The notes: generated by a model from the sequence alone, not told the origin. Positions 9,562 through 18,662 are shown, counted from the stretch's first letter. The stretch is 64,000 nucleotides of DNA from Sphingopyxis sp. H050 (GCF_001468265.1 NZ_LNRZ01000004.1:1-64000); one strand, 5' to 3'. Numbers and translations: made by a program.

Positions 9562-10010
9562 GCGAAGGCAGGACGGTGATCGTCGCCACCGATGGCGCGT
9601 GCAAGGGCAATCCCGGTCCGGGCGGCTGGGGCGCGGTCCTGCGCTGGGGCGATGTCGTGAAGACCATTTCCGGGGGCGAGCCCGACACGACGAACAACCG
9701 CATGGAATTGCTGGCCGCGATCGAGGCGCTCGCCGCTCTCAAGCGCAGTTGCAACGTCGAGCTGTCGACCGACAGCGTCTATGTCCGCGACGGCATTACG
9801 AAATGGGTCTTCGGCTGGCAGAAGAACGGCTGGAAGACCGCGGCGAAGAAGCCCGTCGCCAACGCCGACCTTTGGCAGCGGCTGGTCGCCGAAGCGAAGC
9901 GCCACAAGATCGAGTGGCTGTGGGTCAAGGGCCATGCAGGGCATGGCGACAACGAGCTTGCCGACAAGCTCGCCAGCGATGCCGCGTTGGAAGTGGCGCG
10001 GGCGCGCTAG
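9558..10010 (+). CDS. rnhA: Ribonuclease HI
   Basis: A 150-residue RNase HI that cleaves the RNA strand of RNA-DNA hybrids. The four acidic catalytic residues can be placed in [19 protein letters not shown] (Asp), [13 protein letters not shown] (Glu), [11 protein letters not shown] (Asp) and [10 protein letters not shown] (Asp), with the catalytic His in VKGHAGHG. The basic handle region [15 protein letters not shown] is present. The length matches the E. coli enzyme. It is the third gene of the ispH–thrB–rnhA unit and ends at a perfect inverted repeat. Confidence 0.97.
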   Translation: MSEGRTVIVATDGACKGNPGPGGWGAVLRWGDVVKTISGGEPDTTNNRMELLAAIEALAALKRSCNVELSTDSVYVRDGITKWVFGWQKNGWKTAAKKPVANADLWQRLVAEAKRHKIEWLWVKGHAGHGDNELADKLASDAALEVARAR

Positions 10011-10018
10011 GCGCCCGC
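9998..10018. terminator. Hairpin between convergent genes (possible terminator)
   Basis: A perfect 8-bp inverted repeat, GCGGGCGC and GCGCCCGC with a 5-nt loop, spans the rnhA stop codon and lies just before the stop of the convergent YegP-like gene. No T-run follows on either strand, so intrinsic termination is uncertain; a transcript-stabilising hairpin is an alternative. Confidence 0.35.
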
Positions 10019-10023
10019 TCGCA

Positions 10024-10200
10024 TCATTCGGCTTCGCGGGTTTCGGCGCCGGGGCCGTTCTTCTTGATCGACTCGATCGCGTTCACAGCGGAGGCCTTGC
10101 TGCTGTAGCCCTCGGTCCAGAAGATCGCTTCGCTATTATATTTGAAATAGGCGACAAATTCGCCGGCCTTGTTCTTCTTGATCTCGAAATAATGGGCCAT
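10024..10200 (-). CDS. YegP-type DUF1508 small protein
   Basis: A 58-residue protein with a single DUF1508 repeat: HYFEIKKNKAGEFVAYFKYN … TEGYSSKASAVNAIESIKKN. This matches the family pattern of an aromatic/strand segment followed by YxSKASAxNxIxSVKKN. The biochemical role of the family is unknown, and E. coli YegP has two such repeats. The ATG at 10200 is preceded by a clear GGAGG. An in-frame GTG at 10212 lies on the ribosome site itself and is rejected. Confidence 0.88.
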   Translation of the reverse strand: MAHYFEIKKNKAGEFVAYFKYNSEAIFWTEGYSSKASAVNAIESIKKNGPGAETREAE

Positions 10201-10291
10201 GCCATCCTCCACGGGTCGGGCCGCGTCGGGGGTGGCGCGGCCAAACCTATGTTAAGCCCACCGTTTCCCGGCGCAAGCAGCTAGATGACGG

Positions 10292-11422
10292 TCAGGCGAA
10301 GCGCGACGCCGCAAAAGGCGCTGGATCGACGCGGCCGATCGCACCTTTTGGAGCCGGGGCGCCGAGTTGCGCCGCCAGCAACGCCGCGATCGCCGGCGAG
10401 GTCTGGATACCGGACCCGCCCTGCCCCGCGCACCAATAAAAGCCGTCCGCATGCGGGTCGGCGCCGAATATCGGGATGCGATCGGGCGCAAAGCTGCGCA
10501 GCCCGGCCCATTTCCGCTCGACCGCGGCAATCGGCCAGTCGACGACCTGTTGCAGCCGGTCGATCGCCAGCGCCACGTCGAACTCCTCGGGCGCGGCGTC
10601 GCACGGCTCGGACGGGGTCTCGTCGTGCGGGCTCAGCCAGATGCGGCCCTCGCCTTCGCCTTTGAAATAGAAATCGCCGCCGATGTGGATCACCAGCGGC
10701 AGCGACGCCGGAACCGGAACGCCGAGGCGAAGCTGGATGACGGTACGGCGATAGGGCTGGATGGCGAGCGGCGCGACGCCACAAAGCCCTGCAACCGCGT
10801 CAGCCCAGGCCCCCGCCGCGTTGACGATCACATGGGCGTGGAGGCTGTCCGCGCCAATTCCCACGTCCCATCCCCCCGCGGTGCGGCGCGCGCCGGTCAG
10901 GCGCGCGCCGGTGGCAAGTCTTGCTCCGGCTTGTTTCGCCGCGCGCAGATAGGCGGCATGCAGCGCGCCGACGTCGATATCGCTGCATGCGCCCTCATAG
11001 GCGGCTTCGCTCCATGCGGGCCGGATACCCGGGACGAGGCGAGCGACCTCGGCGCTCGAAACACGCTGTATGTCGACGCCTTTCGCGGCGAAGCCGGCAG
11101 TGAAGGCATCGACCGCCGCCGCCTCGTCGCGATGCCCCAGGTTCAGCGCGGCGCGCGGAGACAGGAAGCCGCGTCCGGAAAAGTCGGCCGGCGGATCGCG
11201 CAGAAAGTCGAACGACGCCGCCGACAGCGGCTGCACCTGCGCTCCACCATAGGTTTCATGCCAGAACGCCGCCGATCGCCCCGTCGCATGATAGCCCGGC
11301 GCCCCCTCGGCCTCGATCATCATCACCGACCGGTGCGGCGCCAGCGCCGCCGCAAGGCTGGCGCCCGCGATGCCCGCGCCGACAATCAGCACGTCGATCG
11401 AGGAAGGCGGCGCTTCGGTCAT
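10292..11422 (-). CDS. FAD-dependent amine/D-amino-acid oxidoreductase
   Basis: A protein of about 376 residues with the DAO fold. It starts with the FAD dinucleotide motif IDVLIVGAGIAGASLAAAL and the acidic residue that binds ribose (MMIEAEGAPG). The substrate domain follows, and the C-terminal FAD-closing motif is YWCAGQGGSGIQTSPA. Related enzymes oxidise glycine, D-amino acids or other amines; the substrate cannot be told from sequence. An ATG four codons upstream (11434) is also possible. Its neighbours are unrelated in function, and it is divergent from cpaA. Confidence 0.85.
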   Translation of the reverse strand: MTEAPPSSIDVLIVGAGIAGASLAAALAPHRSVMMIEAEGAPGYHATGRSAAFWHETYGGAQVQPLSAASFDFLRDPPADFSGRGFLSPRAALNLGHRDEAAAVDAFTAGFAAKGVDIQRVSSAEVARLVPGIRPAWSEAAYEGACSDIDVGALHAAYLRAAKQAGARLATGARLTGARRTAGGWDVGIGADSLHAHVIVNAAGAWADAVAGLCGVAPLAIQPYRRTVIQLRLGVPVPASLPLVIHIGGDFYFKGEGEGRIWLSPHDETPSEPCDAAPEEFDVALAIDRLQQVVDWPIAAVERKWAGLRSFAPDRIPIFGADPHADGFYWCAGQGGSGIQTSPAIAALLAAQLGAPAPKGAIGRVDPAPFAASRFA

Positions 11423-11517
11423 GTCGCGGCGCATATCGGCTGGTTCGCGGAATGCAAGCCGCGCCGCCGCGCAACGTGGTTACTTTTTGGTAAGCCATGA
11501 TCGGTAGGAGAAACCCG

Positions 11518-12006
11518 ATGGAAAGCGGTTCGATCTCCCTTGGCCTGGCGGCCGTGCTCGGCATCCTGATGATTGCCGCCGCGGTCAGCGATCTGCGCTC
11601 GCGATCGATTTCGAACGGTCTCAACGCCGCGATGGCGCTGCTCGTGATCCCTTATTGGATCGCCGGCGGACTGCCGTTGTGGCCCGATATTCTAATCCAG
11701 TTCGCCGCTGCCTTTGCCGTCTTCATGGTCTTCGCCGGCCTGTTCGCCATCGGGGCGATGGGGGGCGGCGATGTGAAGATGATCGGCGCGGTCATGCTGT
11801 GGATTCCGCTGAAACTGTTCATGCCGATGTTGATGGTCATGGCGATCGGCGGTGGAATCCTGTCGGCAGCGATGCTGGCACATTCGAAAATTCGCCCTTC
11901 TGACAAGCCGATAGAAGTTCCTTACGGGGTTGCGATCGCGGCGGCAGGACTTTGGGCGCTTCACCAACAATATCTTAACCACTTTCAGTCTATCGCATTG
12001 AGTTGA
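11518..12006 (+). CDS. cpaA: Prepilin peptidase CpaA (A24 family)
   Basis: A 162-residue polytopic membrane protease of the A24 family, which cleaves Flp-type prepilins. Both catalytic aspartates are visible: one in DLRSRSISNGLN after the first helix, the other in the GxGD-type motif MGGGDVKMIG. About six hydrophobic segments are present. The start is the ATG at 11518, eight bases after TAGGAG; an upstream in-frame ATG lacks such a site. It begins the seven-gene pilus operon, but no pilin substrate is encoded in this window. Confidence 0.92.
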   Translation: MESGSISLGLAAVLGILMIAAAVSDLRSRSISNGLNAAMALLVIPYWIAGGLPLWPDILIQFAAAFAVFMVFAGLFAIGAMGGGDVKMIGAVMLWIPLKLFMPMLMVMAIGGGILSAAMLAHSKIRPSDKPIEVPYGVAIAAAGLWALHQQYLNHFQSIALS

Positions 12007-12053
12007 GGGCAAGCGCCACCGCTTCTGGTTGGCGCAGGAGGCGAAAAATCGTC

Positions 12054-13088
12054 ATGGATACGCGAAAGATTATGCTGATCGTCGGCGCGCTGGTGATTGC
12101 CATTGGCGCGGCGTTCGGGGTCAACCAGATGATGCGGGGCGCAGCCGCCCCGCAGGCACGCGCCGCAGCGGCGCCGGAAATCAACGGTCCCATGATCCTT
12201 GTGGCGACCCGGCAGCTGCCGGTGGGCACGATCATCGGACCGGACAGCTTCCGCTTCCAGCCCTGGCCGCAGGAACTGGTCGAAAAGGCCTACTTCCTGA
12301 AAGAAAAGACCGACGTGAACACGCTGGTCGGCACGGTCGTGCGCTATCCGATCACGGCGGGCCAGCCGCTGACGCAGGGGGCCCTTGTCCATCCCGACGA
12401 CCGCGGCTTCCTCGCCGCGGCGCTTGGCCCGGGCATGCGGGCTGTGACCGTCAAGGTCAGCCAGGAACAGGGCGTCGCCGGTTTCGTCTTCCCGGGCGAT
12501 CGCGTCGATGTCGTGCTCGCTCAGGAAATTGCGATCGAGGAAGGCGGCAGCTATCCCGACAAGCAGCTTTTCACCGCCGAAACCATCGTCCGCAATGTTC
12601 GCGTGCTCGCCACCGACCAGCGCTTCGATGCCGAGGATGAAACCGGCAAGACGCCCGTCCTCACTTTCGGCTCCGTGACGCTCGAGGCCACGCCTGAAAT
12701 CGCTGAGAAGATCGCGGTCGCCCAGAATATGGGCAAGCTGTCGCTGTCGCTGCGTCCCTTGGCCGAAAGCACGGGCGAGCTGGAATCGGCGATCGCATCG
12801 GGCGAAGTCAGCGTGCCGACCAAAGGCGGCACGGTTGCCGAAAAGAAAATGCTGGCGGAAGCCGCTGCCCGGCCGTCGTCGGCCCGGGATTCGGCGACAA
12901 CCGGCGGCGATGTCTCGCGCTTCTGGATTCCGGTTCGCGGCCGCGTGTCGCAGCGCAGCCAGCAGCCTTCGAACAACGGCGGCGGCGGCGGCGCAGTGAC
13001 CGTCGGCGCTCCCGCGGCGCCGCGGGGCCCGGTGGTCCGCGTTACGCGCGGCGAAACGGTGACCGAAGTTTCGGTTGGGGGTAAGTAA
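12054..13088 (+). CDS. cpaB: Pilus assembly protein CpaB (RcpC)
   Basis: A 344-residue Flp pilus assembly protein. An N-terminal membrane anchor (IMLIVGALVIAIGAAFGVNQM) is followed by a SAF domain around residues 45–110 (MILVATRQLPVGTIIGPDSF) and the RcpC-type domain (VTVKVSQEQGVAGFVFPGDRVDVVL). CpaB supports the outer-membrane secretin in the periplasm. The C-terminus is Gly/Pro-rich and low in complexity. The ATG at 12054 follows GCAGGAGG. It ends one base before the next gene's start codon. Confidence 0.94.
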   Translation: MDTRKIMLIVGALVIAIGAAFGVNQMMRGAAAPQARAAAAPEINGPMILVATRQLPVGTIIGPDSFRFQPWPQELVEKAYFLKEKTDVNTLVGTVVRYPITAGQPLTQGALVHPDDRGFLAAALGPGMRAVTVKVSQEQGVAGFVFPGDRVDVVLAQEIAIEEGGSYPDKQLFTAETIVRNVRVLATDQRFDAEDETGKTPVLTFGSVTLEATPEIAEKIAVAQNMGKLSLSLRPLAESTGELESAIASGEVSVPTKGGTVAEKKMLAEAAARPSSARDSATTGGDVSRFWIPVRGRVSQRSQQPSNNGGGGGAVTVGAPAAPRGPVVRVTRGETVTEVSVGGK

Positions 13089-13089
13089 G

Positions 13090-14562
13090 ATGAACAGCAA
13101 AGCCAAACTCAAGGCCGTGGCACTCGCTCGCACCCTGGCCATAGGCCTGGTGGCAGCGACCCTGGTGTCGGCCCCGGCGCAACAGGCCTCGGCCCAGGCG
13201 ACGCAGAATGCGAACAGCAGCATCGACCTGTCGGTCGGCCGCGGTCGCCTGATCAGCCTCTCGGCGCCGATGACCGACGTCTTCGTCGCCGACGACAAGG
13301 TCGCCGACGTTCAGGTCCGCTCGGCCCGCCAGCTCTATGTCTTCGGCAAGAAGCCCGGCGAAACGAGCATCTATGCGACCGACGCCAGCGGCCGGGTTGT
13401 CTATTCGACCGTCGCCCGCGTCGGCAACAATATCGAGACGATCGATCAGATGCTCTCGCTCGCGATGCCCGATGCGACCATTTCGTCGAACACGATGAAC
13501 GGCTTCGTCCTGCTGACCGGCACCGTCCAGTCGCCCGACGACGCAGCCGAGGCCGAACGCCTGGTCCAGGCTTTCGTGGGCGAAGGCACGAAGGTGCTCT
13601 CGCGCCTCCGCACCGCGACCCCGCTGCAGGTCAATCTGCAGGTCCGCATCGCCGAAGTGAACCGCACCTTGCTCAAGGAAATCAGCGGCAACGTGCTGAC
13701 GCAGGACCGCAGCGGCGGCTTCCTGGGCGGCGTCTTCCGTGGCCGCCAGGCCGGGACCATCACGCAGAACCCCGACGGTTCGACGACTTACAACATCACC
13801 AATCCCTCGGGCACGAACAGCCTCGCCGCGGCGGGCCGTCTCTTCGGCCTCGACGTGATCGCGTCGCTCGATCTCGGCGAGCGCTCGGGCATGGTCGTCA
13901 CGCTGGCGCAGCCGAACCTGACCGCGCTCTCCGGTGAAACCGCGGACTTCCTCGCGGGCGGCGAATTCCCGATCCCGATCCCCGGCAACTTTGCCGGCAC
14001 GACGATCGAATATCGCAAATATGGCGTCAGCCTCGCCTACACGCCGACGGTGCTGTCCAACGGCCGCATCAGCCTGCGCGTTCGTCCCGAAGTGTCGGAA
14101 CTGTCGACCGAAGGCGCGATCGAGCTCGACGGCTTCCAGATCCCCGCCCTGACGATCCGCCGCGCGGAAACCACCGTCGAGCTGGGTTCGGGTGAAAGCT
14201 TCATGATCGCCGGCCTCATGAACAACCGTTCGATCGGCGCGATCGACAAGATCCCCGGCCTCGGCGACGTTCCGCTGCTCGGCATGCTGTTCAAGTCGGA
14301 CAGCTTCCGTCGCGGCGAGACCGAGCTGGTGATCGTGGTTACGCCCTATCTGGTCAACCCGGTCTCGGCGAACGACATCAAGCTGCCGACCGACGCGTTC
14401 AACGACGCCAACGATCTTCAGCGTCTGCTGCTCAACCAGACGACCGATGGCGTAAGCGGCGGCGAGCGTCCGAAGCCGCGGCTCGACACGAGCGTCGGCG
14501 ATGCCGACCGCCCACGCGGCGGCGGCGCGGATCCGGCGCCCGGCTTCAGCCTCAAAAAGTGA
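13090..14562 (+). CDS. cpaC: Pilus secretin CpaC (RcpA)
   Basis: A 490-residue type II/III secretin-family protein with a cleavable signal peptide (roughly residues 1–36, ending near AQQASAQA). The N-terminal secretin domain has SVGRGRLISLSAPMTDVFVA. A BON-like middle domain follows, and then the secretin core with VSLAYTPTVLSNGRISLRV and the C-terminal GLMNNRSIGAIDKIPGLGDV … PLLGMLFKS. It would form the outer-membrane pore through which the Flp pilus passes. It lies between cpaB and cpaD. Confidence 0.95.
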   Translation: MNSKAKLKAVALARTLAIGLVAATLVSAPAQQASAQATQNANSSIDLSVGRGRLISLSAPMTDVFVADDKVADVQVRSARQLYVFGKKPGETSIYATDASGRVVYSTVARVGNNIETIDQMLSLAMPDATISSNTMNGFVLLTGTVQSPDDAAEAERLVQAFVGEGTKVLSRLRTATPLQVNLQVRIAEVNRTLLKEISGNVLTQDRSGGFLGGVFRGRQAGTITQNPDGSTTYNITNPSGTNSLAAAGRLFGLDVIASLDLGERSGMVVTLAQPNLTALSGETADFLAGGEFPIPIPGNFAGTTIEYRKYGVSLAYTPTVLSNGRISLRVRPEVSELSTEGAIELDGFQIPALTIRRAETTVELGSGESFMIAGLMNNRSIGAIDKIPGLGDVPLLGMLFKSDSFRRGETELVIVVTPYLVNPVSANDIKLPTDAFNDANDLQRLLLNQTTDGVSGGERPKPRLDTSVGDADRPRGGGADPAPGFSLKK

Positions 14563-14588
14563 CACGCTGGTATTCAGGAGCACATGTG

Positions 14589-15239
14589 ATGAAGAAAATC
14601 GCAACTTTTACCGCCCTGGCACTGGCAGCGTCGCTGGCAGGATGCACGGGCGCCTCGCAGGCCAATCGCAGTCTCGACTCGGTTCACCAACCGCTGGTCC
14701 GCAACAATGTCTATCAGTTCGACGTTGCCGCGGCCGGCGGTGACCTGGCGCCCAGCGAACAGGGCCGCCTGCAGGGCTGGCTCGACGCGATGGGCGTCCG
14801 CTACGGCGACCGCATCGCGATCGAAGATCCTTCGGTTTACGGCTCGAGCGCCGCGCAAGCGACCGTCCGCACGATGATCGAGCGCCGCGGTCTGATGCTG
14901 GTCAACGACGTTCCGGTCACCACCGGCACCGTCCCGGACGGCCATATCCGCATCGTGGTGACGCGCGCGACGGCCTTTGTGCCGGGCTGCCCCAACTGGA
15001 GCAGCAAGTCGTCGATCAACCTCAACAATGCGACCTCGTCCAACTATGGCTGCGCCGTCAACAGCAACCTCGCTTCGATGGTCGCCGACGCCAATGATCT
15101 GATCAAGGGCTCGACCAACCAGACGACCGATCCCAGCGCGGCGACGCGCGCGATCAAGACCTATCGTGAAAAACCGCAGACCGGTGCAGGCGACCTGCGC
15201 GGTTCGGCGACCAGCAACCAGGGTGGAGGCAGCCAGTGA
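14589..15239 (+). CDS. cpaD: Pilus assembly lipoprotein CpaD
   Basis: A 216-residue CpaD-family protein. The N-terminus MKKIATFTALALAASLAGC is a lipoprotein signal with a lipobox cysteine. The family pattern FVPGCPNWS … NATSSNYGCAVNSNLASMV is conserved. CpaD is thought to act as a pilotin or stabiliser of the CpaC secretin at the outer membrane. The ATG at 14589 follows CAGGAG; a start 30 nt upstream would overlap cpaC and precede the signal peptide. Its stop overlaps the cpaE start by four bases. Confidence 0.93.
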   Translation: MKKIATFTALALAASLAGCTGASQANRSLDSVHQPLVRNNVYQFDVAAAGGDLAPSEQGRLQGWLDAMGVRYGDRIAIEDPSVYGSSAAQATVRTMIERRGLMLVNDVPVTTGTVPDGHIRIVVTRATAFVPGCPNWSSKSSINLNNATSSNYGCAVNSNLASMVADANDLIKGSTNQTTDPSAATRAIKTYREKPQTGAGDLRGSATSNQGGGSQ

Positions 15240-16513
15240 ACGCTCCTATCAAAGCAGCCGGGCTGCGCGATCCCTTCAACGCCTTCGTCTGCGACGACGA
15301 TACTTTGGAGCTGATCCGTCTTGCCGCCGCCGACATGGGCTGGCCGATCGAAAAGTGCAACAAGGGCGGCCTCCGCAATGCGGTCCAGTCGCTTTCGGTC
15401 TCGGCAAGCCCGAACATCCTGTTCGTCGACATGTCGGAATCGGGCGATCCGATCAACGATATCAACGCGCTGGCCGAAGTATGCGAACCCGGCACCGTCG
15501 TGATCGCGGCGGGTCAGGTAAACGACGTCCGGCTCTACCGCGACCTGTTGTCGAGCGGCATTCAGGATTATCTGCTCAAGCCTTTGTCGCTCGATCAGGT
15601 CCGTGAATCGCTGACCATGGCGCAAGCGTTGCTATCGGCGCCGAAACATGCCGACATGCACGACGACAAGCCGCATCATATGATGGCTGTCGTGGGCGTG
15701 CGCGGCGGCGTCGGCGCCTCCTTGGTGTCGACCTCGCTCGCCTGGGCCATCAGCGAACAGGCCGATCGCCAGACGGCCCTGCTCGATCTCGATGTCCACT
15801 TCGGCACCGGCGCGCTGACGCTCGACCTCGAGCCCGGCCGCGGCCTGATCGATGCGATCGACAACCCGAGCCGCATCGACGGCCTGTTCATCGAGCGCGC
15901 CATGGTGCGCGCCTCGGACAAGCTCAGCCTGCTGTCGGCCGAGGCGCCGATCCACCAGCCGGTGATGACCGACGGCTCGGCCTTCTTCCAGCTGGAGGAA
16001 GAACTGCGCAACGCGTTCGAGATGACGATCGTCGACATTCCGCGTCAGGTCCTGATCCCCTTCCCGCATCTTGTGTCGGAAGCGGGCACGATCCTGCTCG
16101 TCAGCGACGTGACGCTCGCCTCGGCGCGCGACACCATCCGCCTGCTGTCGTGGTTCAAGCAGAATGTCCCCGGCGCGCGCGTCATCCTGGTCGCGAACAA
16201 GTTCCAGAGCGCGATCGGCGAACTGTCGCGCAAGGAATTCGAATCGTCCATCGAACGCCCGATCGACATCGTCATCCCGTTCGACCCGAAGCTGGTGAGC
16301 CAGGCGGCGAAGCTCGGCAAATCCTATGCCGAAATCTGCAAGGGCACCAAGGCCGCGGCCGTGTGGACCAGCCTGATGCGCCTCGTCATCGACGGCGCCG
16401 ACGAAAGCGCCGACGAAACGCCTGTGGCCGCTGGCAAGGGCAAATCGGGCGGCTCGCTGCTCGGCAAGCTGGGCGGGCTCGGCGCGATGGTGTCGAAAAA
16501 GGGCGCAAAGTAA
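15236..16513 (+). CDS. cpaE: Pilus assembly ATPase-like protein CpaE
   Basis: A 425-residue protein with an N-terminal receiver-like domain (about residues 15–130, including ILFVDMSESGDPINDINALA and YLLKPLS) and a C-terminal MinD/ParA-type domain. The P-loop is degenerate: VVGVRGGVGASLVSTSLAW lacks the signature lysine and the final lysine of the deviant Walker A motif. CpaE proteins localise the pilus machine to the pole, and family members often carry KGGVGAS; here even the first Lys is Arg. Its ATG overlaps the cpaD stop. In most tad loci cpaF comes next, but it is absent here. Confidence 0.92.
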   Translation: MNAPIKAAGLRDPFNAFVCDDDTLELIRLAAADMGWPIEKCNKGGLRNAVQSLSVSASPNILFVDMSESGDPINDINALAEVCEPGTVVIAAGQVNDVRLYRDLLSSGIQDYLLKPLSLDQVRESLTMAQALLSAPKHADMHDDKPHHMMAVVGVRGGVGASLVSTSLAWAISEQADRQTALLDLDVHFGTGALTLDLEPGRGLIDAIDNPSRIDGLFIERAMVRASDKLSLLSAEAPIHQPVMTDGSAFFQLEEELRNAFEMTIVDIPRQVLIPFPHLVSEAGTILLVSDVTLASARDTIRLLSWFKQNVPGARVILVANKFQSAIGELSRKEFESSIERPIDIVIPFDPKLVSQAAKLGKSYAEICKGTKAAAVWTSLMRLVIDGADESADETPVAAGKGKSGGSLLGKLGGLGAMVSKKGAK

Positions 16514-16580
16514 GAAAATCGCGATGGCCGGCTCGTCGGTCATCGCCATTTCCTCGGGTTAAGTGAGGCAAAGGGCGATC

Positions 16581-17546
16581 ATGAACCTGCCAATGATCCT
16601 TATCATCGCTGCCGCCGTCGTGGCTATCGGCATGCTCGTGCTGGCATTCGCCGGCCCGTCGGCAGCCAAGGCCAAGGGGCGCCGCCTGGCATCGGTGCGC
16701 GATCGTCACGCCAATTCGACCGAGGCTGTCGTTGCCGCGCAGATGCGCAAGACGATCGCGGCGAGCGGGAGCAACGGTAGCCTGTCGAACCTGATGCCGC
16801 GCCGCGAGCTGATGGAAAAGCGGCTGAAGCGCACCGGCAAAAACTGGAATCTCAACCAATATCTTTTTACGTCGATGGGCTTGTTCGTCCTCGTGACCGC
16901 CGGCCTGTTCCTGATCCGCACCCCGCTGCTCCTCGGCGCGCTCGGCGGCCTGTTCTTCGGGATCGGCCTGCCCTATTTCTGGACCGGACGCCTGATCAAG
17001 AAGCGCGTCAACGCGTTCAACGCGCGCTTCCCCGACGCGATCGACCTGCTCGTGCGCGGCCTCAAATCCGGCCTGCCCGTGACCGAAACCTTTCAGGTGG
17101 TGAGCCACGAGCTCCCCGGTCCGGTCGGCGAAGAATTCCGGGGCGTCGTGGAACGCATACGCATCGGCAATACGATGGAGGCTGCGCTTCAAGAATCGGC
17201 CGAAATGCTGGGCACGCCCGAGTTCCAGTTCTTCTGCATCACGATCCAGATCCAGCGCGAGACGGGCGGCAACCTTGCTGAAACGCTCGCCAACCTCTCC
17301 GACGTGCTGCGCAAGCGCGCGCAAATGAAGCTCAAGATCAAGGCGATGTCGTCGGAAGCAAAGGCTTCGGCCTATATCGTCGGCGCGCTGCCTTTCTTCG
17401 TGTTCGGCATCGTTTGGATGATGAACCCCGAGTATCTTGCCGGCTTCTTTGTCGAAGAACGGCTGATGATCGCTGGGGTCGGCGGCCTCATCTGGATGAG
17501 CATTGGCGGCGGCATCATGGCCAAAATGGTCAATTTCGAGATCTGA
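16581..17546 (+). CDS. tadB: Pilus inner-membrane protein TadB
   Basis: A 321-residue membrane protein with a type II secretion F (GspF-like) domain in its second half: GLPVTETFQVVSHELPGPVG … RETGGNLAETLANLSDVLR. Hydrophobic segments lie at the N-terminus, in the middle (FLFGIGLPYF region) and at the C-terminus. TadB and TadC form the inner-membrane platform of the Flp pilus. The start at 16581 (MNLPMILIIAAAVV) is preferred over an ATG six codons upstream because it follows GAGGCAAAGGGCG. The 67-nt space from cpaE shows no trace of cpaF. Confidence 0.92.
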   Translation: MNLPMILIIAAAVVAIGMLVLAFAGPSAAKAKGRRLASVRDRHANSTEAVVAAQMRKTIAASGSNGSLSNLMPRRELMEKRLKRTGKNWNLNQYLFTSMGLFVLVTAGLFLIRTPLLLGALGGLFFGIGLPYFWTGRLIKKRVNAFNARFPDAIDLLVRGLKSGLPVTETFQVVSHELPGPVGEEFRGVVERIRIGNTMEAALQESAEMLGTPEFQFFCITIQIQRETGGNLAETLANLSDVLRKRAQMKLKIKAMSSEAKASAYIVGALPFFVFGIVWMMNPEYLAGFFVEERLMIAGVGGLIWMSIGGGIMAKMVNFEI

Positions 17547-17559
17547 GGGCGCAAGACAG

Positions 17560-18603
17560 ATGAACAGCAACCTCCTCCTCTCCGCCTTCAACGGCGCTGC
17601 GTCGGGCCCGAAACTGATGGGCGTCGACGTGATCTGGGTCGCGACGATGCTGGCCGCGGTCGGCGTCGGGGCGGTTCTCTTCGCCATCTACAACGCGCTG
17701 ACCGTCCGCAATCCGATGACAAAGCGCGTCAAGGCGCTGAACGAGCGCCGCGAGCAGCTCAAGGCCGGCATCACCGCCTCGACCGCCAAGCGTCGCGCCA
17801 AGCTGGTCCGCAAGAACCAGCATGCCGACAAGATGCGCACCTTCCTCGGCAAGTTGCAGGTTCTGCAGGAAAGCCAGATCAAGGAAGTGCAGCAAAAGCT
17901 GGCGCAGGCGGGCATCCGTTCGAAGGATCTGGCCGTCGCGGTGATCTTTGGCCGTCTCGTCCTGCCGATCATCTTCGGCGGCGTCGCGGCGTTTCTCATC
18001 TATTGGGTCGATATGTGGCCCGATCTGTCGACCATGAAGCGCTCGGGTTCGACGATGGCCGCGCTGCTGCTCGGCTACAAGGCGCCCGACCTGTTCGTCG
18101 ATAACATGCGCCAGAAGCGCACGGACAAGATCCGCAAAGGCCTTCCCGACGCGCTCGACCTGCTGGTGATCTGCGCCGAAGCCGGCCTGACCGTCGATAG
18201 CGCCTTCTCGCGCGTGTCCAAGGAACTGGGCCGCGCCTACCCCGAACTCGGGGAAGAATTCGCGCTGACGTCGATCGAACTCGGCTTCCTGACCGAGCGC
18301 CGCCAGGCCTTCGAGAATCTGGCCTATCGCGTCAATCTGGAGTCGGTGAAGGGCGTCGTCACCACCATGATCCAGACCGAGAAATACGGGACGCCGCTCG
18401 CCAGCGCCCTGCGCGTTCTGTCGGCCGAGTTCCGCAACGAACGCATGATGCGCGCCGAAGAAAAGGCCGCGCGTCTGCCCGCGATCATGACCGTGCCGCT
18501 GATCCTGTTCATTCTGCCGGTGCTGTTCATCGTCATTCTGGGCCCCGCAGCCTGCGCGCTCAGCGACGCAATGAGTGGCGGCAGCTTCGGCAAGAGCGGC
18601 TGA
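17560..18603 (+). CDS. tadC: Pilus inner-membrane protein TadC
   Basis: A 347-residue partner of TadB with the same GspF-type domain (LPDALDLLVICAEAGLTVDS … LRVLSAEFRNERMMRAEEKA) and a C-terminal hydrophobic hairpin (IMTVPLILFILPVLFIVILG). An N-terminal membrane segment (VIWVATMLAAVGVGAVLFAI) is followed by a basic cytoplasmic stretch. It begins 13 nt after the tadB stop and is the last gene of this operon. No tadD, tadE, tadF or tadG follows; the next gene is convergent. Confidence 0.92.
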   Translation: MNSNLLLSAFNGAASGPKLMGVDVIWVATMLAAVGVGAVLFAIYNALTVRNPMTKRVKALNERREQLKAGITASTAKRRAKLVRKNQHADKMRTFLGKLQVLQESQIKEVQQKLAQAGIRSKDLAVAVIFGRLVLPIIFGGVAAFLIYWVDMWPDLSTMKRSGSTMAALLLGYKAPDLFVDNMRQKRTDKIRKGLPDALDLLVICAEAGLTVDSAFSRVSKELGRAYPELGEEFALTSIELGFLTERRQAFENLAYRVNLESVKGVVTTMIQTEKYGTPLASALRVLSAEFRNERMMRAEEKAARLPAIMTVPLILFILPVLFIVILGPAACALSDAMSGGSFGKSG

Positions 18604-18621
18604 GCCACCCGCCAGGAAAAC

Positions 18622-18655
18622 GGAAAAAGGGCGGGATTTCTCCTTCCCTTTTTTC
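18622..18655. terminator. Possible bidirectional terminator after tadC
   Basis: In the 59-nt gap between convergent tadC and the FAH-family gene, GGAAAAAGGG and CCCTTTTTTC can pair with a 14-nt loop. The T-run on one side and A-run on the other would give a U-tract in either direction. Confidence 0.45.
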
Positions 18656-18662
18656 TGCCCGC

